The notes under the pieces were generated by a model that saw nothing but the letters and a program-made list of their open reading frames with translations, ran no database searches and was not told where the DNA came from. This document shows, piece by piece, positions 41,970-51,893 of a stretch of 64,000 bases of DNA. Source of the DNA: Anaerolineae bacterium (GTDB lineage: Bacteria > Chloroflexota > Anaerolineae > Aggregatilineales > UBA2796); NCBI GenBank assembly GCA_019637555.1, contig JAHBVK010000006.1, positions 91,960 to 155,959 on the forward strand, written 5' to 3'. Position 1 is the first letter of the stretch. The number at the start of each line of letters is the position of its first letter. The position numbers and the translations under genes are program-made.

Positions 41970-44900
41970 CTATTCCTCGTCCCCATCGCCCGCAGTCGTA
42001 TCTGCATCGGTGATCACCTTACGCTCTTTCATCATCTTGATCAAGCGTTCGGCGCGGGTGTAACCGACTCGCAAGCGGCGCTGCAACAGCGATACCGAGA
42101 CTTTGCCCATCTTCTTGAACAGATCGACGGCTTCGTCGTACATATCGTCATCGTCACCGTTGGCGGCTTCGCGGGCATTGACGCTGGTATACACCGCGCG
42201 ATTCGGATCGCGCGATGGTTCCCACGTACTACGCGGCGCGGTACCACTACTAGACTGTGCATCGGAACCGGATCGCGGTCCGCCGAACATGGCATGTCGC
42301 GACTGTACGGGTTCGGCTGGCTTCTCCGCTGTGCTGAAGGTTGTTGCCGTTAGCGCGGGAGTCGATTTGCCGTCGCCCGGCTCGAACTTGGCGAGCTTCC
42401 AATGCTGCGTGATCTTGTTGATCTCGGCATCGGAGACGTAGACGCCCTGAACACGGGTGGGCGCTGGCGCGTCCGGTGCTTGATAGAGCATGTCGCCGCG
42501 ACCAAGCAGCTTCTCCGCACCCGGCTGATCCAGAATGACGCGCGAGTCCACGCTAGACGCGACCGCGAAGGAGATACGTGAGGGGAAGTTCGCCTTGATC
42601 AAGCCCGTGACCACATCGACGCTCGGACGCTGCGTGGAGAGGATCAGATGGATACCTGTCGCGCGTGCCATTTGCGCCAAGCGGGTGAGCACCTTTTCCG
42701 TTTCTTCCGGTGCCAGCATCATCAGGTCAGCCAACTCATCGATCAGCACTACCAGATAGGGCAGTTTGGGGTCCATCGGACCGATGCGCCCGTTGTAGTC
42801 AAGGATGTTACGCGCACCAGCGGCGGAGAACTTCTTATAGCGCTCCTCCATTTCGCGCGTCACCCACTTGAGCACACCGACGATGCGTTCGAGGTCAACG
42901 ACCACGTTCGCTACCAGATGCGGGATGCCGTTGTAGCCCGTCAGTTCGACGCGCTTGGGGTCAACCATCACCAGCTTCAGATCGTCCGGCGAGTTTTGCA
43001 GCAGCAAACAGGAGATGATCGCGTTGACGCAGACCGACTTACCGGAGCCAGTCGTACCAGCGACCAGCAAGTGCGGCATAGTGGTCAGGTCGGCGACAAT
43101 CGGCGCACCATCGACACTCTTGCCCAGTGCGATGCGCAGCTTGGAGTTGATCTTCTGGAATTCCGGTGCCAGCATCAGATCGCGCAAGCCGACGACGGCA
43201 GTTTCGGCGTTAGGCACTTCGATGCCGACGTAACCTTTACCCGGTACTGGTGCTTCGATGCGGATCGACTTGGCGGCGAGTGCAAGCGCGAGATCGGCGT
43301 CCAGCTTGGCGATGGCGCTGACCTTGACACGTGTTTGCTTGCCGCCGCGCTGCGAGAGGTAACCCGGTTCAACGCCGAACTGCGTGATCACCGGACCAGC
43401 GTTGATCTCCACCACCTTGCCCGGTGTGCCGAAGGCTTCCAGTGTCTCCTCGATCATATTCTTGCGATCTTCGATCACCTTCTCGTTGACGCGGGCGCTA
43501 GAACTGGTTTCTAACGTCGCCACCAGATCGGGCATGGGCCAGCCACTGGTGCCGCGACTGAAAGCGGGTATGTCACTCTTGAGTGCAGGTGCACTGACAT
43601 CGCTTTCGTGATGCTGAATGCGCACAGGCGCAGATGAGGCTGTCGTCGTTACTGGCGTGCTCATCTCTTCGGCGCTGGTTTCTTCCTGATCCTCATCATC
43701 GATATCAGGTTGAACAGGCGGTTTGGCGCTAGCGGCGGTAGAAGCAGCGCTAGACGTGGCAGGAGTAGCGGGAGGAGTCGCTGGAGTTAGCGGCTTGCTG
43801 CCGAACGGTGATGGCGTGGATGTACTGGCTGCCGGACGCTGCCCGAATGGAGAAGCTGGAGCAGACGGCGGAGTCTGTGTTGGACGCGCTGTTGTACTTG
43901 CCGCGCCTGACGTTCCCGATGTTGCAGCAGGTGCGGCAGTAGCAGTAGCAGTTGGTGCTGGCGATCCGGGCGGTCTGCTGCCAAATGGCGAACCAGTCGC
44001 GGCGGGATTGGCAGGAGTTGCGGTTTTCTGATCTTCCGGTTTCTTCTCTACTGCCGGAGCGCCAGATGTACCAGTTGTTGACGCAGAAGCGGCTGGTGTA
44101 GCTGGCGTGCCGTTCGGTTTGGCGAGCGGCGTCAGCGTACCGACGGGTGGCTTGGGCAGCACCACGGGCTTGCTGGCTTCTTCATCGACAACCTCATCGT
44201 CATCAAGATCGTCGGCATCGTCAAGTTTTTCGTACTTTACGTCCTCGTCTTCATCCTCGTCGTCCACATCCTCAGCGGGCGCAGTTGACGCCAAACCACC
44301 CGGTTTCGGCGCGGGACGTGCGCTTAAGCTCGTGCCAGTAGCGGTTTTATCTGCTGGCGTGACGATGCCCTTGGGCGTGGCAGGCTTTAGCTCGGTGGCA
44401 GGGATCACGTCGTCTTCGTCTTCAAGATCAGCATCCACATCCGCCGCCTTCGCCTTAGGATCAGGAGATGGCGTGGTCGGTGTAGTGGAAGTAGCAGACT
44501 TGGAGCCGAAGATTCCGCCACTGCTGCCGGTAACTGGTCTGGCAGCGCCGAAGGGATTGGGCTTGGCACTGCTCGTCCCGCTACCGCTGCTCCCGAAAGG
44601 GCTTGGAGGTGTGGCGATACCTTTCGGTGTGGCGGGCTTCAATTCTTCCGCCGGAATGTCCTCATCCTCGTCATCGACGTACTCATCGGGGATCGGCATC
44701 TTCGCCGCATCCTGTTTCTGATCGCTAGGCTTGACAGGCGATGCGGAACCGTTGCCACCTAAGGTCGCGGCGGCGCTAGTGCCGGAGGCACTGGCGGGCT
44801 TGACATCAGCGGGCGCGGCGGTTTTCTCCTGACTCTGTGGGTGTGGCTGCGCCGCCTTGAACGGATTAAACGAACCGGTGGCTTTGCCATTCTCCGGCTT

Positions 44901-47666
44901 GGCTTCGACCTTTTCTTCAACCTTATCCGCGACGGTACTGGCAGCGGAAGCCGCCGGAGTCAGCGGAGCGGCGGATTTCTTCTCGTCCGGGCTGCCTAAC
45001 GGTTTGCCGAAAATGTTCGGTTTACTGCCACTGCTAGCGGTGCTAGCGGTGCTAGCAGTGCTACTCGTCGCGGAGGCTCCACCGAGCGCTGGTGCGGTAA
45101 TCGGTCTGGTGCTCTCCAGCGGGCGCGTATCTTCCTTCGCTGGCGTTGGTTCTGCCAGCTTAGAAGCAGAGGCAGCAGGCGCTGTGATCGGCGCTGACGG
45201 CGGCACGGAACTCGGCGGTGGGTTAGTTGGCGCTTTGCCTAAGGGCGCGGGCGGCGTCGAGAGTTTGGGGATGGCGGGCGCGGCGCTCACTTCGGGCGCA
45301 TCATCATCCTCGTAGTCGTCCTCTTCGTCATCAAGGTCCGCAGCTATCGCGGCGGCAGCGGCAGCCGATGCTACAGGTCGCAGTGCTGGAGCGGAAGAAG
45401 CAGCGGCGGGTGGTTCAGCCTTACCGAGTGGTTTCGGTGTTGTCAGTTTAGGGATAGCGGGCGCGGCTTGTTCAGCAGCGGCAGTTGTTGTTGCTGCTGC
45501 TGTCGTACCCGTTGCCGCCTTATTGTTGCCGCGACCAAGACGTGGGATTTCCGGCTTTGCCTCGGCGGGCGCGGCTAGGGCAGCAGCCGCCGGAGCAGCC
45601 ACTTGCGCCATCGCTGGCGTTTCGACGGTCAGCGCAGGCGCGGCAGGTCGAGCTGCCAATCTCGCGGCTTCACGGGCGGCTTTCTCAGCGGCACGCTCGG
45701 CTCGGCGCTTATCACTGGCTTCCTTGGCAATGGCGCGGCGATCACCGTAAGAACGTCCGACGCGCCCGAACCAGCGGAAAATCGACTGGATGTACTGAGC
45801 GATCTCACCGAGTGTGATCTCAAAAGTGAGCATGTTACCAATCGCCAGTAAGCCGACCAGCACGAAAGGTACGCCCCACTCACCGACCACGTAGATCAGC
45901 GCCTGATAAATCTTGTCGCCAACCCAACCGCCGCCGATCTGCTGACGCGCTAACTGCTCGGATACCGCGAACAGAGTCGCCCGATCCGGCACGACCTTCT
46001 GCACCAACTCGTAGAAATGCAGCACCGTCACCGCCGTCAAATACAACAGCGAGAAACCGATGATGCGCATCATGTCGAGTTCAAGCAGCGGATTTTCTTT
46101 GAAGCGGCGGATCAACAGCCAACCGCCGACGAACATGCTGATCGCGGGCCAGATGAAGCGCCCATAGCCGAATAGCTGACCGAGTAGATTCGCCACATCG
46201 CGGGTGACACTGCCTTCGGAAGGCTGCACCAAACCGCCGAACATCACCAGCGCGGCGATCATCAGCGCGTAGCCAACCAAATCCAGCTTCTGATCCAGCG
46301 ACAAGCCGCGATTTTTGACTTCCAGAGAAGTGCTGGCACGCTCTAAGGGTCGCGCAGGTTTGTCGCCACGAGCCGGAGGCAGCGCGGCTTTACCTGTTGT
46401 GGCTGTCCCCTTCTTGGCATCAGCAGGGACTTGCGGCGCTTTCAAGGCTTTCTGAGCATCGCCACCACCGCGATTGAAGATCGAGCCTAAGCGTGCGCCC
46501 ACTGCCCCTAAGGGATTGGCGCGCCCAGCAGCGGCGTTCTTATCAGCGGGTTTAGCGGGCGCAGCCGGACTGCCTAATTTCGGTGTCGCGGGCTTATCGC
46601 CACCTTTGTCGCCACCGCGCGCGAACATGCCGCCGATGCGTCCGAAGGGACTGCCACCGCCGCCTTTGTCATCTTTCTTATCGGCGGGTTTCGCGCCACC
46701 GCCAGCGGGTGCAGGTGTACCGCCGAGTTTTGGTGCTGCGGCTTTGTTATCAGCGGGTTTGTTGCTGCCGCCACCAAATAAACCACCTAAGCGGGGAGCG
46801 CCACCGCCCGCACCGCCTTTATCATCTTTCTTGTCGTCTGGCTTATTGCCGCCACCGCCGAACAGACCACCGGGGCGACCAGAACCAGCACCTGCGCCAC
46901 CTTTATCATCTTTCTTATCGTCGGTTTTGTTACCACCGCCGAAGACGCCACCCAAGCGTGGTGCGCCACCGCCACCGGCAGGTTTATCGTCCTTCTTGTC
47001 GGCAGGCTTGCTGCCACCACCGCCGAATAAACCGCCGGGACGACCAGAACCGGAGCCAGCAGCGGATTTATCATCCTTCTTGTCGTCTGGCTTGTTGCCA
47101 CCGCCGAATAGACCGCCCAAACGTCCGCCACCACCGCCTTTGTCGTCAGTCTTGGCTGGCGTGGCAGCAGGTGCGCCTAAGCGTGGTGAGGCGGGGCTGG
47201 CGCTGCCCGTTTTATTTTTGTCGTCATCGGGTCTGTTGCCACCACTGCCACCTCCGGGCGCAAAAGGACTACCACCGCCGCCAGCGGGTTTCGCGCCGCC
47301 GAATGGTGAGCCTGAGCCGGAACCCGATCCTGAACCCGATCCGCCGAGAGGACCTGTCTTGGGAGGATCAGCGGGTTTGTTGCCGCCGCCGAAAATCGAA
47401 GAACCACCGCCCGGTTTGGGTGGATCGTTGGGCTTGCTGCCGCTGCCAAATGGTGATGGCGATCCTGCCGGTTTGTTGCCGAAGGGCGATCCCGTGCCGG
47501 AGGAAGTACCCCCACTGCCCGAACGCGCAGGTTCAGATGATTTACTGGCGAAGGGGTTGGGCGTGGCTGGCTTGCTGGCGAAAGGAGAAGCGGGCTTATT
47601 GCCCTGATCCTTATCGTCGTTATCGTCTGAGTTGCCAGAACCGGGTACTCTAGGTGAGTTAGACAT
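41970..47666 (-). CDS. ftsK: DNA translocase FtsK with giant disordered regions
   Basis: At 1898 residues this is far longer than usual FtsK/SpoIIIE (about 770-1330). Residues 1-450 are low-complexity Gly/Pro/Lys/Asp, with five 28-residue repeats (about 185-310) built on DDKKDDK and LGGLFGGG. Membrane helices lie at about 460-612. A second disordered linker (about 640-1380) holds acidic clusters, IP-x-x-ELKPATPKGI modules and many PFG motifs. The motor (about 1385-1800) has Walker A GTTGSGKSVC near 1536-1545, VVLIDELADLMM and STQRPSVDVVTGLIKANFPS. The C-terminal winged helix (gamma) reads VSVSLLQRRLRVGYTRAERL. FtsK pumps DNA through the division septum and helps resolve chromosome dimers. AAAAGG precedes the ATG. 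Confidence 0.93.
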   Translation of the reverse strand: MSNSPRVPGSGNSDDNDDKDQGNKPASPFASKPATPNPFASKSSEPARSGSGGTSSGTGSPFGNKPAGSPSPFGSGSKPNDPPKPGGGSSIFGGGNKPADPPKTGPLGGSGSGSGSGSGSPFGGAKPAGGGGSPFAPGGGSGGNRPDDDKNKTGSASPASPRLGAPAATPAKTDDKGGGGGRLGGLFGGGNKPDDKKDDKSAAGSGSGRPGGLFGGGGSKPADKKDDKPAGGGGAPRLGGVFGGGNKTDDKKDDKGGAGAGSGRPGGLFGGGGNKPDDKKDDKGGAGGGAPRLGGLFGGGSNKPADNKAAAPKLGGTPAPAGGGAKPADKKDDKGGGGSPFGRIGGMFARGGDKGGDKPATPKLGSPAAPAKPADKNAAAGRANPLGAVGARLGSIFNRGGGDAQKALKAPQVPADAKKGTATTGKAALPPARGDKPARPLERASTSLEVKNRGLSLDQKLDLVGYALMIAALVMFGGLVQPSEGSVTRDVANLLGQLFGYGRFIWPAISMFVGGWLLIRRFKENPLLELDMMRIIGFSLLYLTAVTVLHFYELVQKVVPDRATLFAVSEQLARQQIGGGWVGDKIYQALIYVVGEWGVPFVLVGLLAIGNMLTFEITLGEIAQYIQSIFRWFGRVGRSYGDRRAIAKEASDKRRAERAAEKAAREAARLAARPAAPALTVETPAMAQVAAPAAAALAAPAEAKPEIPRLGRGNNKAATGTTAAATTTAAAEQAAPAIPKLTTPKPLGKAEPPAAASSAPALRPVASAAAAAAIAADLDDEEDDYEDDDAPEVSAAPAIPKLSTPPAPLGKAPTNPPPSSVPPSAPITAPAASASKLAEPTPAKEDTRPLESTRPITAPALGGASATSSTASTASTASSGSKPNIFGKPLGSPDEKKSAAPLTPAASAASTVADKVEEKVEAKPENGKATGSFNPFKAAQPHPQSQEKTAAPADVKPASASGTSAAATLGGNGSASPVKPSDQKQDAAKMPIPDEYVDDEDEDIPAEELKPATPKGIATPPSPFGSSGSGTSSAKPNPFGAARPVTGSSGGIFGSKSATSTTPTTPSPDPKAKAADVDADLEDEDDVIPATELKPATPKGIVTPADKTATGTSLSARPAPKPGGLASTAPAEDVDDEDEDEDVKYEKLDDADDLDDDEVVDEEASKPVVLPKPPVGTLTPLAKPNGTPATPAASASTTGTSGAPAVEKKPEDQKTATPANPAATGSPFGSRPPGSPAPTATATAAPAATSGTSGAASTTARPTQTPPSAPASPFGQRPAASTSTPSPFGSKPLTPATPPATPATSSAASTAASAKPPVQPDIDDEDQEETSAEEMSTPVTTTASSAPVRIQHHESDVSAPALKSDIPAFSRGTSGWPMPDLVATLETSSSARVNEKVIEDRKNMIEETLEAFGTPGKVVEINAGPVITQFGVEPGYLSQRGGKQTRVKVSAIAKLDADLALALAAKSIRIEAPVPGKGYVGIEVPNAETAVVGLRDLMLAPEFQKINSKLRIALGKSVDGAPIVADLTTMPHLLVAGTTGSGKSVCVNAIISCLLLQNSPDDLKLVMVDPKRVELTGYNGIPHLVANVVVDLERIVGVLKWVTREMEERYKKFSAAGARNILDYNGRIGPMDPKLPYLVVLIDELADLMMLAPEETEKVLTRLAQMARATGIHLILSTQRPSVDVVTGLIKANFPSRISFAVASSVDSRVILDQPGAEKLLGRGDMLYQAPDAPAPTRVQGVYVSDAEINKITQHWKLAKFEPGDGKSTPALTATTFSTAEKPAEPVQSRHAMFGGPRSGSDAQSSSGTAPRSTWEPSRDPNRAVYTSVNAREAANGDDDDMYDEAVDLFKKMGKVSVSLLQRRLRVGYTRAERLIKMMKERKVITDADTTAGDGDEE

Positions 47667-47929
47667 AGAGAACTACCTTTTGCCTTCGATCAGGGACGAG
47701 TTGTTGAAAGCGAACAACAGTCAATTGCTATGCACTTGCTCTGTGTAGTTACTAACAATAATACGATTGACTATACCGCGCATGATGATGTTGATGATGC
47801 CTCAATTTTACCACAAGGCTCGGGACTGAACCAGTTATAACGCATCCGTTGGGCGAGACACACATCGCAAACCAATCTCGATTTTTGTTACAATGACAGC
47901 AATGAACTGGATTGTTCGGAAATATTAAC

Positions 47930-49195
47930 GTGGCATCAGAACGAATCAGCATCCTCGATGGCAAACGAATCCTCCTCGGTGTGACGGGCAGCATCGCCTG
48001 TTATAAGAGCGCCGATCTCGCCAGCAAACTGGTGCAGGCGGGCGCATCGGTGAATGTAATCCTGACCGATGCCGCACAGCAGTTCATCACACCACTGACT
48101 TTTCAGGCGGTCACCGGACACGTCACTTACACCAGTATGTGGCACACGGATAGCAGCGGTGGTTTGCCGACACACATTGCCCATGTCGGGTTGTCCGAGA
48201 ACGCCGATATGCTGGTGATCGCGCCTGCGACGGCACAGCACATCGCCAAGCTGGCGAACGGCTTTGCCGACGATCTGATCTGCCTGACTGCGCTCAACTG
48301 CCGCTGCCCGATCCTTGTTGCGCCTGCGATGGACGGCAACATGTATGATCATCCTGCTACGGTGGAGAACATCCGCAAGTTGCAAGAACGCGGAATTATC
48401 GTGATCGAACCGGATGAAGGACGCTTCGCCTCCGGCTTGGTAGGACGCGGCAGATTGCCGGAAGTGCCTACGCTGATCGGTCATATTCGCCATCATATGG
48501 GACGCGAGTGGGGCGGGCTGCGAGATCGGCATGTTCTGGTCACGGCTGGCGGCACGCGTGAGGCGATTGATCCGGTGCGCTACGTCACCAACCGATCCTC
48601 TGGCAAGCAAGGCTACGCGGTGGCGCAGGCGGCGCTTGATGCGGGAGCGACGGTTACACTGATCAGCACACCGACGGGATTACCTGTGCCGATCAATGCT
48701 ACAGCGATCATCGTGGAAAGCGCACAGGAGATGCTCGACGCGGTACTGGAACACAGCAACGCCGCCGATGCGCTGATCATGGCGGCGGCTGTCGCTGATT
48801 ACCGTCCCCTCAATGTCGCCGATCAGAAGATCAAGAAAACTGATGATGTACTCACCCTCGATCTGACGCGCACGCCGGACATCCTGCAAACGGTGGGACA
48901 GCAGCGCAAGCAAACCGGACAGCCTTATGTACTGGTTGGATTTGCCGCCGAGACTCAGGATTTGCTCAAAAACGCCAAATCTAAACTACGCCGTAAGAAT
49001 GTCGACTACATCATCGCCAACGATGTGACACGCGACGGCGCTGGCTTCCAAGCGGATACCAACATCGTCACCATTGTGGGGGCGGATGGCAATACCCTCT
49101 CGCTGCCGCAGCAAACCAAGTCCGCCGTTGCCGAAGTGATCATCCAGCGCATCGCGGCACGCCTTCAAACAATCCCGCATCGCCAACGCAAGTAA
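47930..49195 (+). CDS. coaBC: Bifunctional phosphopantothenoylcysteine decarboxylase / phosphopantothenate-cysteine ligase
   Basis: A 421-residue two-domain enzyme of coenzyme A synthesis: CoaB joins cysteine to 4'-phosphopantothenate using CTP, and CoaC decarboxylates the product with FMN. The CoaC part has GVTGSIACYKSADL, the catalytic His region GHVTYTSMWHTD and APAMDGNMYDHP. The CoaB part has VTAGGTREAIDPVRYVTNRS and KIKKTDDVLTLDL. I choose the GTG at 47930; an upstream TTG at 47912 has no ribosome site. It is divergent from ftsK. Confidence 0.93.
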   Translation: MASERISILDGKRILLGVTGSIACYKSADLASKLVQAGASVNVILTDAAQQFITPLTFQAVTGHVTYTSMWHTDSSGGLPTHIAHVGLSENADMLVIAPATAQHIAKLANGFADDLICLTALNCRCPILVAPAMDGNMYDHPATVENIRKLQERGIIVIEPDEGRFASGLVGRGRLPEVPTLIGHIRHHMGREWGGLRDRHVLVTAGGTREAIDPVRYVTNRSSGKQGYAVAQAALDAGATVTLISTPTGLPVPINATAIIVESAQEMLDAVLEHSNAADALIMAAAVADYRPLNVADQKIKKTDDVLTLDLTRTPDILQTVGQQRKQTGQPYVLVGFAAETQDLLKNAKSKLRRKNVDYIIANDVTRDGAGFQADTNIVTIVGADGNTLSLPQQTKSAVAEVIIQRIAARLQTIPHRQRK

Positions 49196-49327
49196 CTTCA
49201 ATTTACTATCTTCATCACTGCTTTATTAAGTCTCCTGTTTGTGATTAGTTCGGAACTCGTTGTGATGCGTGAACTCGCTAGGATTAGGCTAATGACCATA
49301 ATCGTACTGCGAGGTAACAGATAGCGC

Positions 49328-50005
49328 ATGACCTTGCGTGGAACTAAACCACTTACACCGCTTCCAGAAGGACACGGACAGCAGAGCGCGCTGGCTCAGT
49401 TAGCGACGTTCATTCCGGAGCCGAATCACCAATCGCACAATGCGCTGACGGCGCAGCTTGTGTTGATCCGTGCTTCCGGGCAACCTGATCTGCGGCTTCA
49501 GGACTTACGCAAGGATTGGCAGTCGTCGCGCTATCTGCATATCCGTGTGGATGGCTTATATCTGAATGGCACGCTCAGCCTCTCGGCGGCACTGAATCAA
49601 CAAGGCATCCTGACCGAGAACTGTCCCGTCCGCGCCATGAACTACATTGATATTGATCATCGTCATCCCAGCGCCGCGCTGTTATGGCTGACCAAAAAAG
49701 TCAGTGAAGGCTGCGGAGTGTTGGTCAATCTAGAGGTTAACGATGTGCCCGCACTCAAGCACATCTACACCACGCTGGCGCAGCAGCCGGACAGCGGTCA
49801 TACCGTGATCGTGGTGGGCATCCACCGCGACAATTTAGGGCGCGTACTCTCTCTCGATGTACTTGATCCTGCGCTTAACCCGCCCACGCAGCGACTCCCC
49901 GTCGATGACTTCATGATCGCGTGGCTGTATCGCGGCTTCGCTGCCGCTGCCACTGTTGCGCCGCTGCCGCAAGCGCCGCGCCGGAGTATGCAAAACTTCG
50001 GATGA
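49328..50005 (+). CDS. Hypothetical protein, possibly C39-peptidase-like fold
   Basis: A 225-residue soluble protein. The C-terminal part GHTVIVVGIHRDNLGRVLSL followed by DVLDPALNPP resembles the His-Asp half of C39-like papain-fold domains (HxxxVxG ... DP). A catalytic Cys early in the chain is not evident, so enzymatic activity is doubtful. It is coupled to the next gene by an ATGA overlap. Function not recognised. Confidence 0.6.
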   Translation: MTLRGTKPLTPLPEGHGQQSALAQLATFIPEPNHQSHNALTAQLVLIRASGQPDLRLQDLRKDWQSSRYLHIRVDGLYLNGTLSLSAALNQQGILTENCPVRAMNYIDIDHRHPSAALLWLTKKVSEGCGVLVNLEVNDVPALKHIYTTLAQQPDSGHTVIVVGIHRDNLGRVLSLDVLDPALNPPTQRLPVDDFMIAWLYRGFAAAATVAPLPQAPRRSMQNFG

Positions 50006-50529
50006 GCAACCCTAGCCATCATTACCGCCGCGACGAGGTGCAAAGCTGGCTGGTCGCCTTGCTGGCACACCCCGATCTGCGCGAACGGATTCCAGTGGAA
50101 GCGGGCGTCTCTTTTCCCGCACTGTATGTGCACGAAGGACAATTGGCGCTGACTGCGTTTCACTATCTGGTGCTGCGCGACAACATCGGTCAGCCTGTGA
50201 AGTACGCCACCTACAGCCGCGTCTGTTTACTCGCTGCCGATCTCAAGCTGTTGAGCTTCGCCACCTTTGATGACGAAGTGTTGTTCAAGGGCATGTCGTT
50301 AGACGCCCCTTATACCGAGTACATCCTTGATTCGGCGCAGCACAGTGCTCTGAAACTCAGCCTCGCCGGACGCTTCGCGGAGATCGCCTCGCGCTATATG
50401 CAGCAGCAGCCCGCTGGCGAGAACGGGAGAATCTTCTTGCAGCAGTATCCGCGCTTGCTGCCACCCTCGCTGATGCCCTACTACCGAGCACTCAATCCCG
50501 CTTTCTGCGACTGGTTGCAACAGGCGTAA
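50002..50529 (+). CDS. Hypothetical protein coupled to the preceding gene
   Basis: A 175-residue soluble protein (HHYRRDEVQSWLVALLAHPD, GQPVKYATYSRVCLLAADLK, LLPPSLMPYYRALNPAFCDW). No domain recognised. The ATG at 50002 overlaps the upstream stop in ATGA, so the pair is translationally coupled and probably works together. Composition is that of a genuine globular protein. Confidence 0.65.
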   Translation: MSNPSHHYRRDEVQSWLVALLAHPDLRERIPVEAGVSFPALYVHEGQLALTAFHYLVLRDNIGQPVKYATYSRVCLLAADLKLLSFATFDDEVLFKGMSLDAPYTEYILDSAQHSALKLSLAGRFAEIASRYMQQQPAGENGRIFLQQYPRLLPPSLMPYYRALNPAFCDWLQQA

Positions 50530-50541
50530 TCAATTCGCCGC

Positions 50542-51522
50542 TTACTCTGAACTCGCCAGCTTCAGACTTGCGCCACGCTTTCTGCCCACCAGTAATAAAT
50601 AGGCATAGAGCAGTGCGCCGCTCGCCAAGCCCACCGCGATGTTGAACCACAGCGGTACCTCTGCGGGTGAGATGAAGCCCTCAATCAGCCCTGCCAGCAC
50701 CAGCGCGGGGATCGCCAGTACGACCAGCGGTACAGCACGCTGCGCGGCTTGAGTAAGCGCATCGCGGCGGCTAAACACCCCCGGATTGAGCAGTGCCCAA
50801 CCAAGTTGCAAGCCTGCCCCGCCCGCGATGAAGATAATCGAGAGTTCGACCACGCCATGCCCAACGATGAACTTCCCCAACGTCTCGAACATGCCGTAAC
50901 GAGCAGCTAAGCCCAACACCGCACCCAGCATCAAGCCGTTGCTGATCAAAATGTAGACCGTGAATAACCCGAACGCCACACCGCCGCCAAAGGCGAGGAT
51001 TGCCACGCGGATATTGTTGCCCATAATGAAAGCGGAAGCATAAGGGCGCTCCTCAATCGGAATATCCGTCCACGTTTCGGCATTGGCGAGGGATCGGCGC
51101 TGCGGCGCGAGTCCGTACATATCAGCGCTTTGTGGATTGATCACGGCAGCGCGGAAACTGATCGCGGCGGGGACGAACAGCAGCAGGAAGGCGGCGATAG
51201 TAAACGGCGCGGCGCGGCGAAATGCCTGCGGGATCGTTTGTGTGAAGTAGCGCAGCCAGCGCCCCGGATCGCGCACATCGTCCTGATAAATGTAAGCGTG
51301 CGCGCGGGTTAGCAGTTGGTTGAGGAAGCGCGTCACCTGCTGATCGGGATAATCGCGCCGCGCAATCGCCAGATCGGAGATCACCGCGCGGTAGAGTCGA
51401 TTCAGTTCGTGGATTTCGTGGGTGCTGAGGATGCGCCGCCCTCGCAGCTTGTTAGTGACTGTTTCCAGTGTTTGCCAATCGGTTTCACGTCGCTGGATGA
51501 AGTCTTGCAGGGTGTTTTGCAC
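50542..51522 (-). CDS. SpoIIM-like (DUF95) membrane protein
   Basis: A 326-residue protein with a soluble helical N-terminus (about 1-100) and five to six membrane helices. Landmarks of the DUF95/stage II sporulation M family are present: VAFGLFTVYILISNGLMLGA and VGHGVVELSIIFIAGGAGLQ. In non-sporulating bacteria these proteins often occur with RDD-family membrane proteins and MoxR ATPases; none is adjacent here. Sporulation itself is not implied. The start is a GTG at 51522 with AAGGAG ten bases upstream. Confidence 0.87.
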   Translation of the reverse strand: MQNTLQDFIQRRETDWQTLETVTNKLRGRRILSTHEIHELNRLYRAVISDLAIARRDYPDQQVTRFLNQLLTRAHAYIYQDDVRDPGRWLRYFTQTIPQAFRRAAPFTIAAFLLLFVPAAISFRAAVINPQSADMYGLAPQRRSLANAETWTDIPIEERPYASAFIMGNNIRVAILAFGGGVAFGLFTVYILISNGLMLGAVLGLAARYGMFETLGKFIVGHGVVELSIIFIAGGAGLQLGWALLNPGVFSRRDALTQAAQRAVPLVVLAIPALVLAGLIEGFISPAEVPLWFNIAVGLASGALLYAYLLLVGRKRGASLKLASSE

Positions 51523-51611
51523 GGCGGATCATCTCCTTAGCTCCCTCCGCGTTGCTTATAGTTTAACTTGCAGCAGGGGGCGCAAGCGTTCCAATCGCGC
51601 ACAGATCGCCT

Positions 51612-51893
51612 TCAGGAAAGCTGCCAGCCATCAGGGACGTGAACCTCCACCTGATACTTGAGTCTGCGCCCCCAACTGTAAGCAGCTAGAACTTCCGGCT
51701 GCAAGCCCAACCCCTCGATGCTTGCTGCCGCGCTTGCCCAGACATCAACGTTCTTGACGCTGACGTTCATGGGAAAACTGTTATCGCTGGAAGGACCAAA
51801 CTCCATGATCTCGAAATCGTCCTCGTCCAATTCATGGGCGATCTTCTGAATCTGCGTTTTCGCTTGCATGTGCGCGGTTCTAGCTTCGCTCAT
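51612..51893 (-). CDS. Small hypothetical acidic protein
   Basis: A 93-residue soluble protein (QKIAHELDEDDFEIMEFGPS ... MNVSVKNVDVWASAAASIEG) with the look of a single alpha/beta domain. The ATG at 51893 has GAGGGA seven bases upstream, which decides the start over a longer frame reaching 52073. It is divergent from the kinase gene. Not recognised. Confidence 0.65.
   Translation of the reverse strand: MSEARTAHMQAKTQIQKIAHELDEDDFEIMEFGPSSDNSFPMNVSVKNVDVWASAAASIEGLGLQPEVLAAYSWGRRLKYQVEVHVPDGWQLS

Noticed and set aside
44107..45315. Plus-strand Ser/Ala-rich frames opposite the ftsK linker
   Set aside because: Antisense reflections of the repetitive Ala/Pro/Thr linker codons, with no domain or start signals.
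46474..47653. Long plus-strand open frames opposite the ftsK 5' region
   Set aside because: They are Pro/Leu- or Arg/His-rich mirror images of the Gly/Lys/Asp low-complexity coding sequence, have no ribosome sites, and overlap a clear gene completely.
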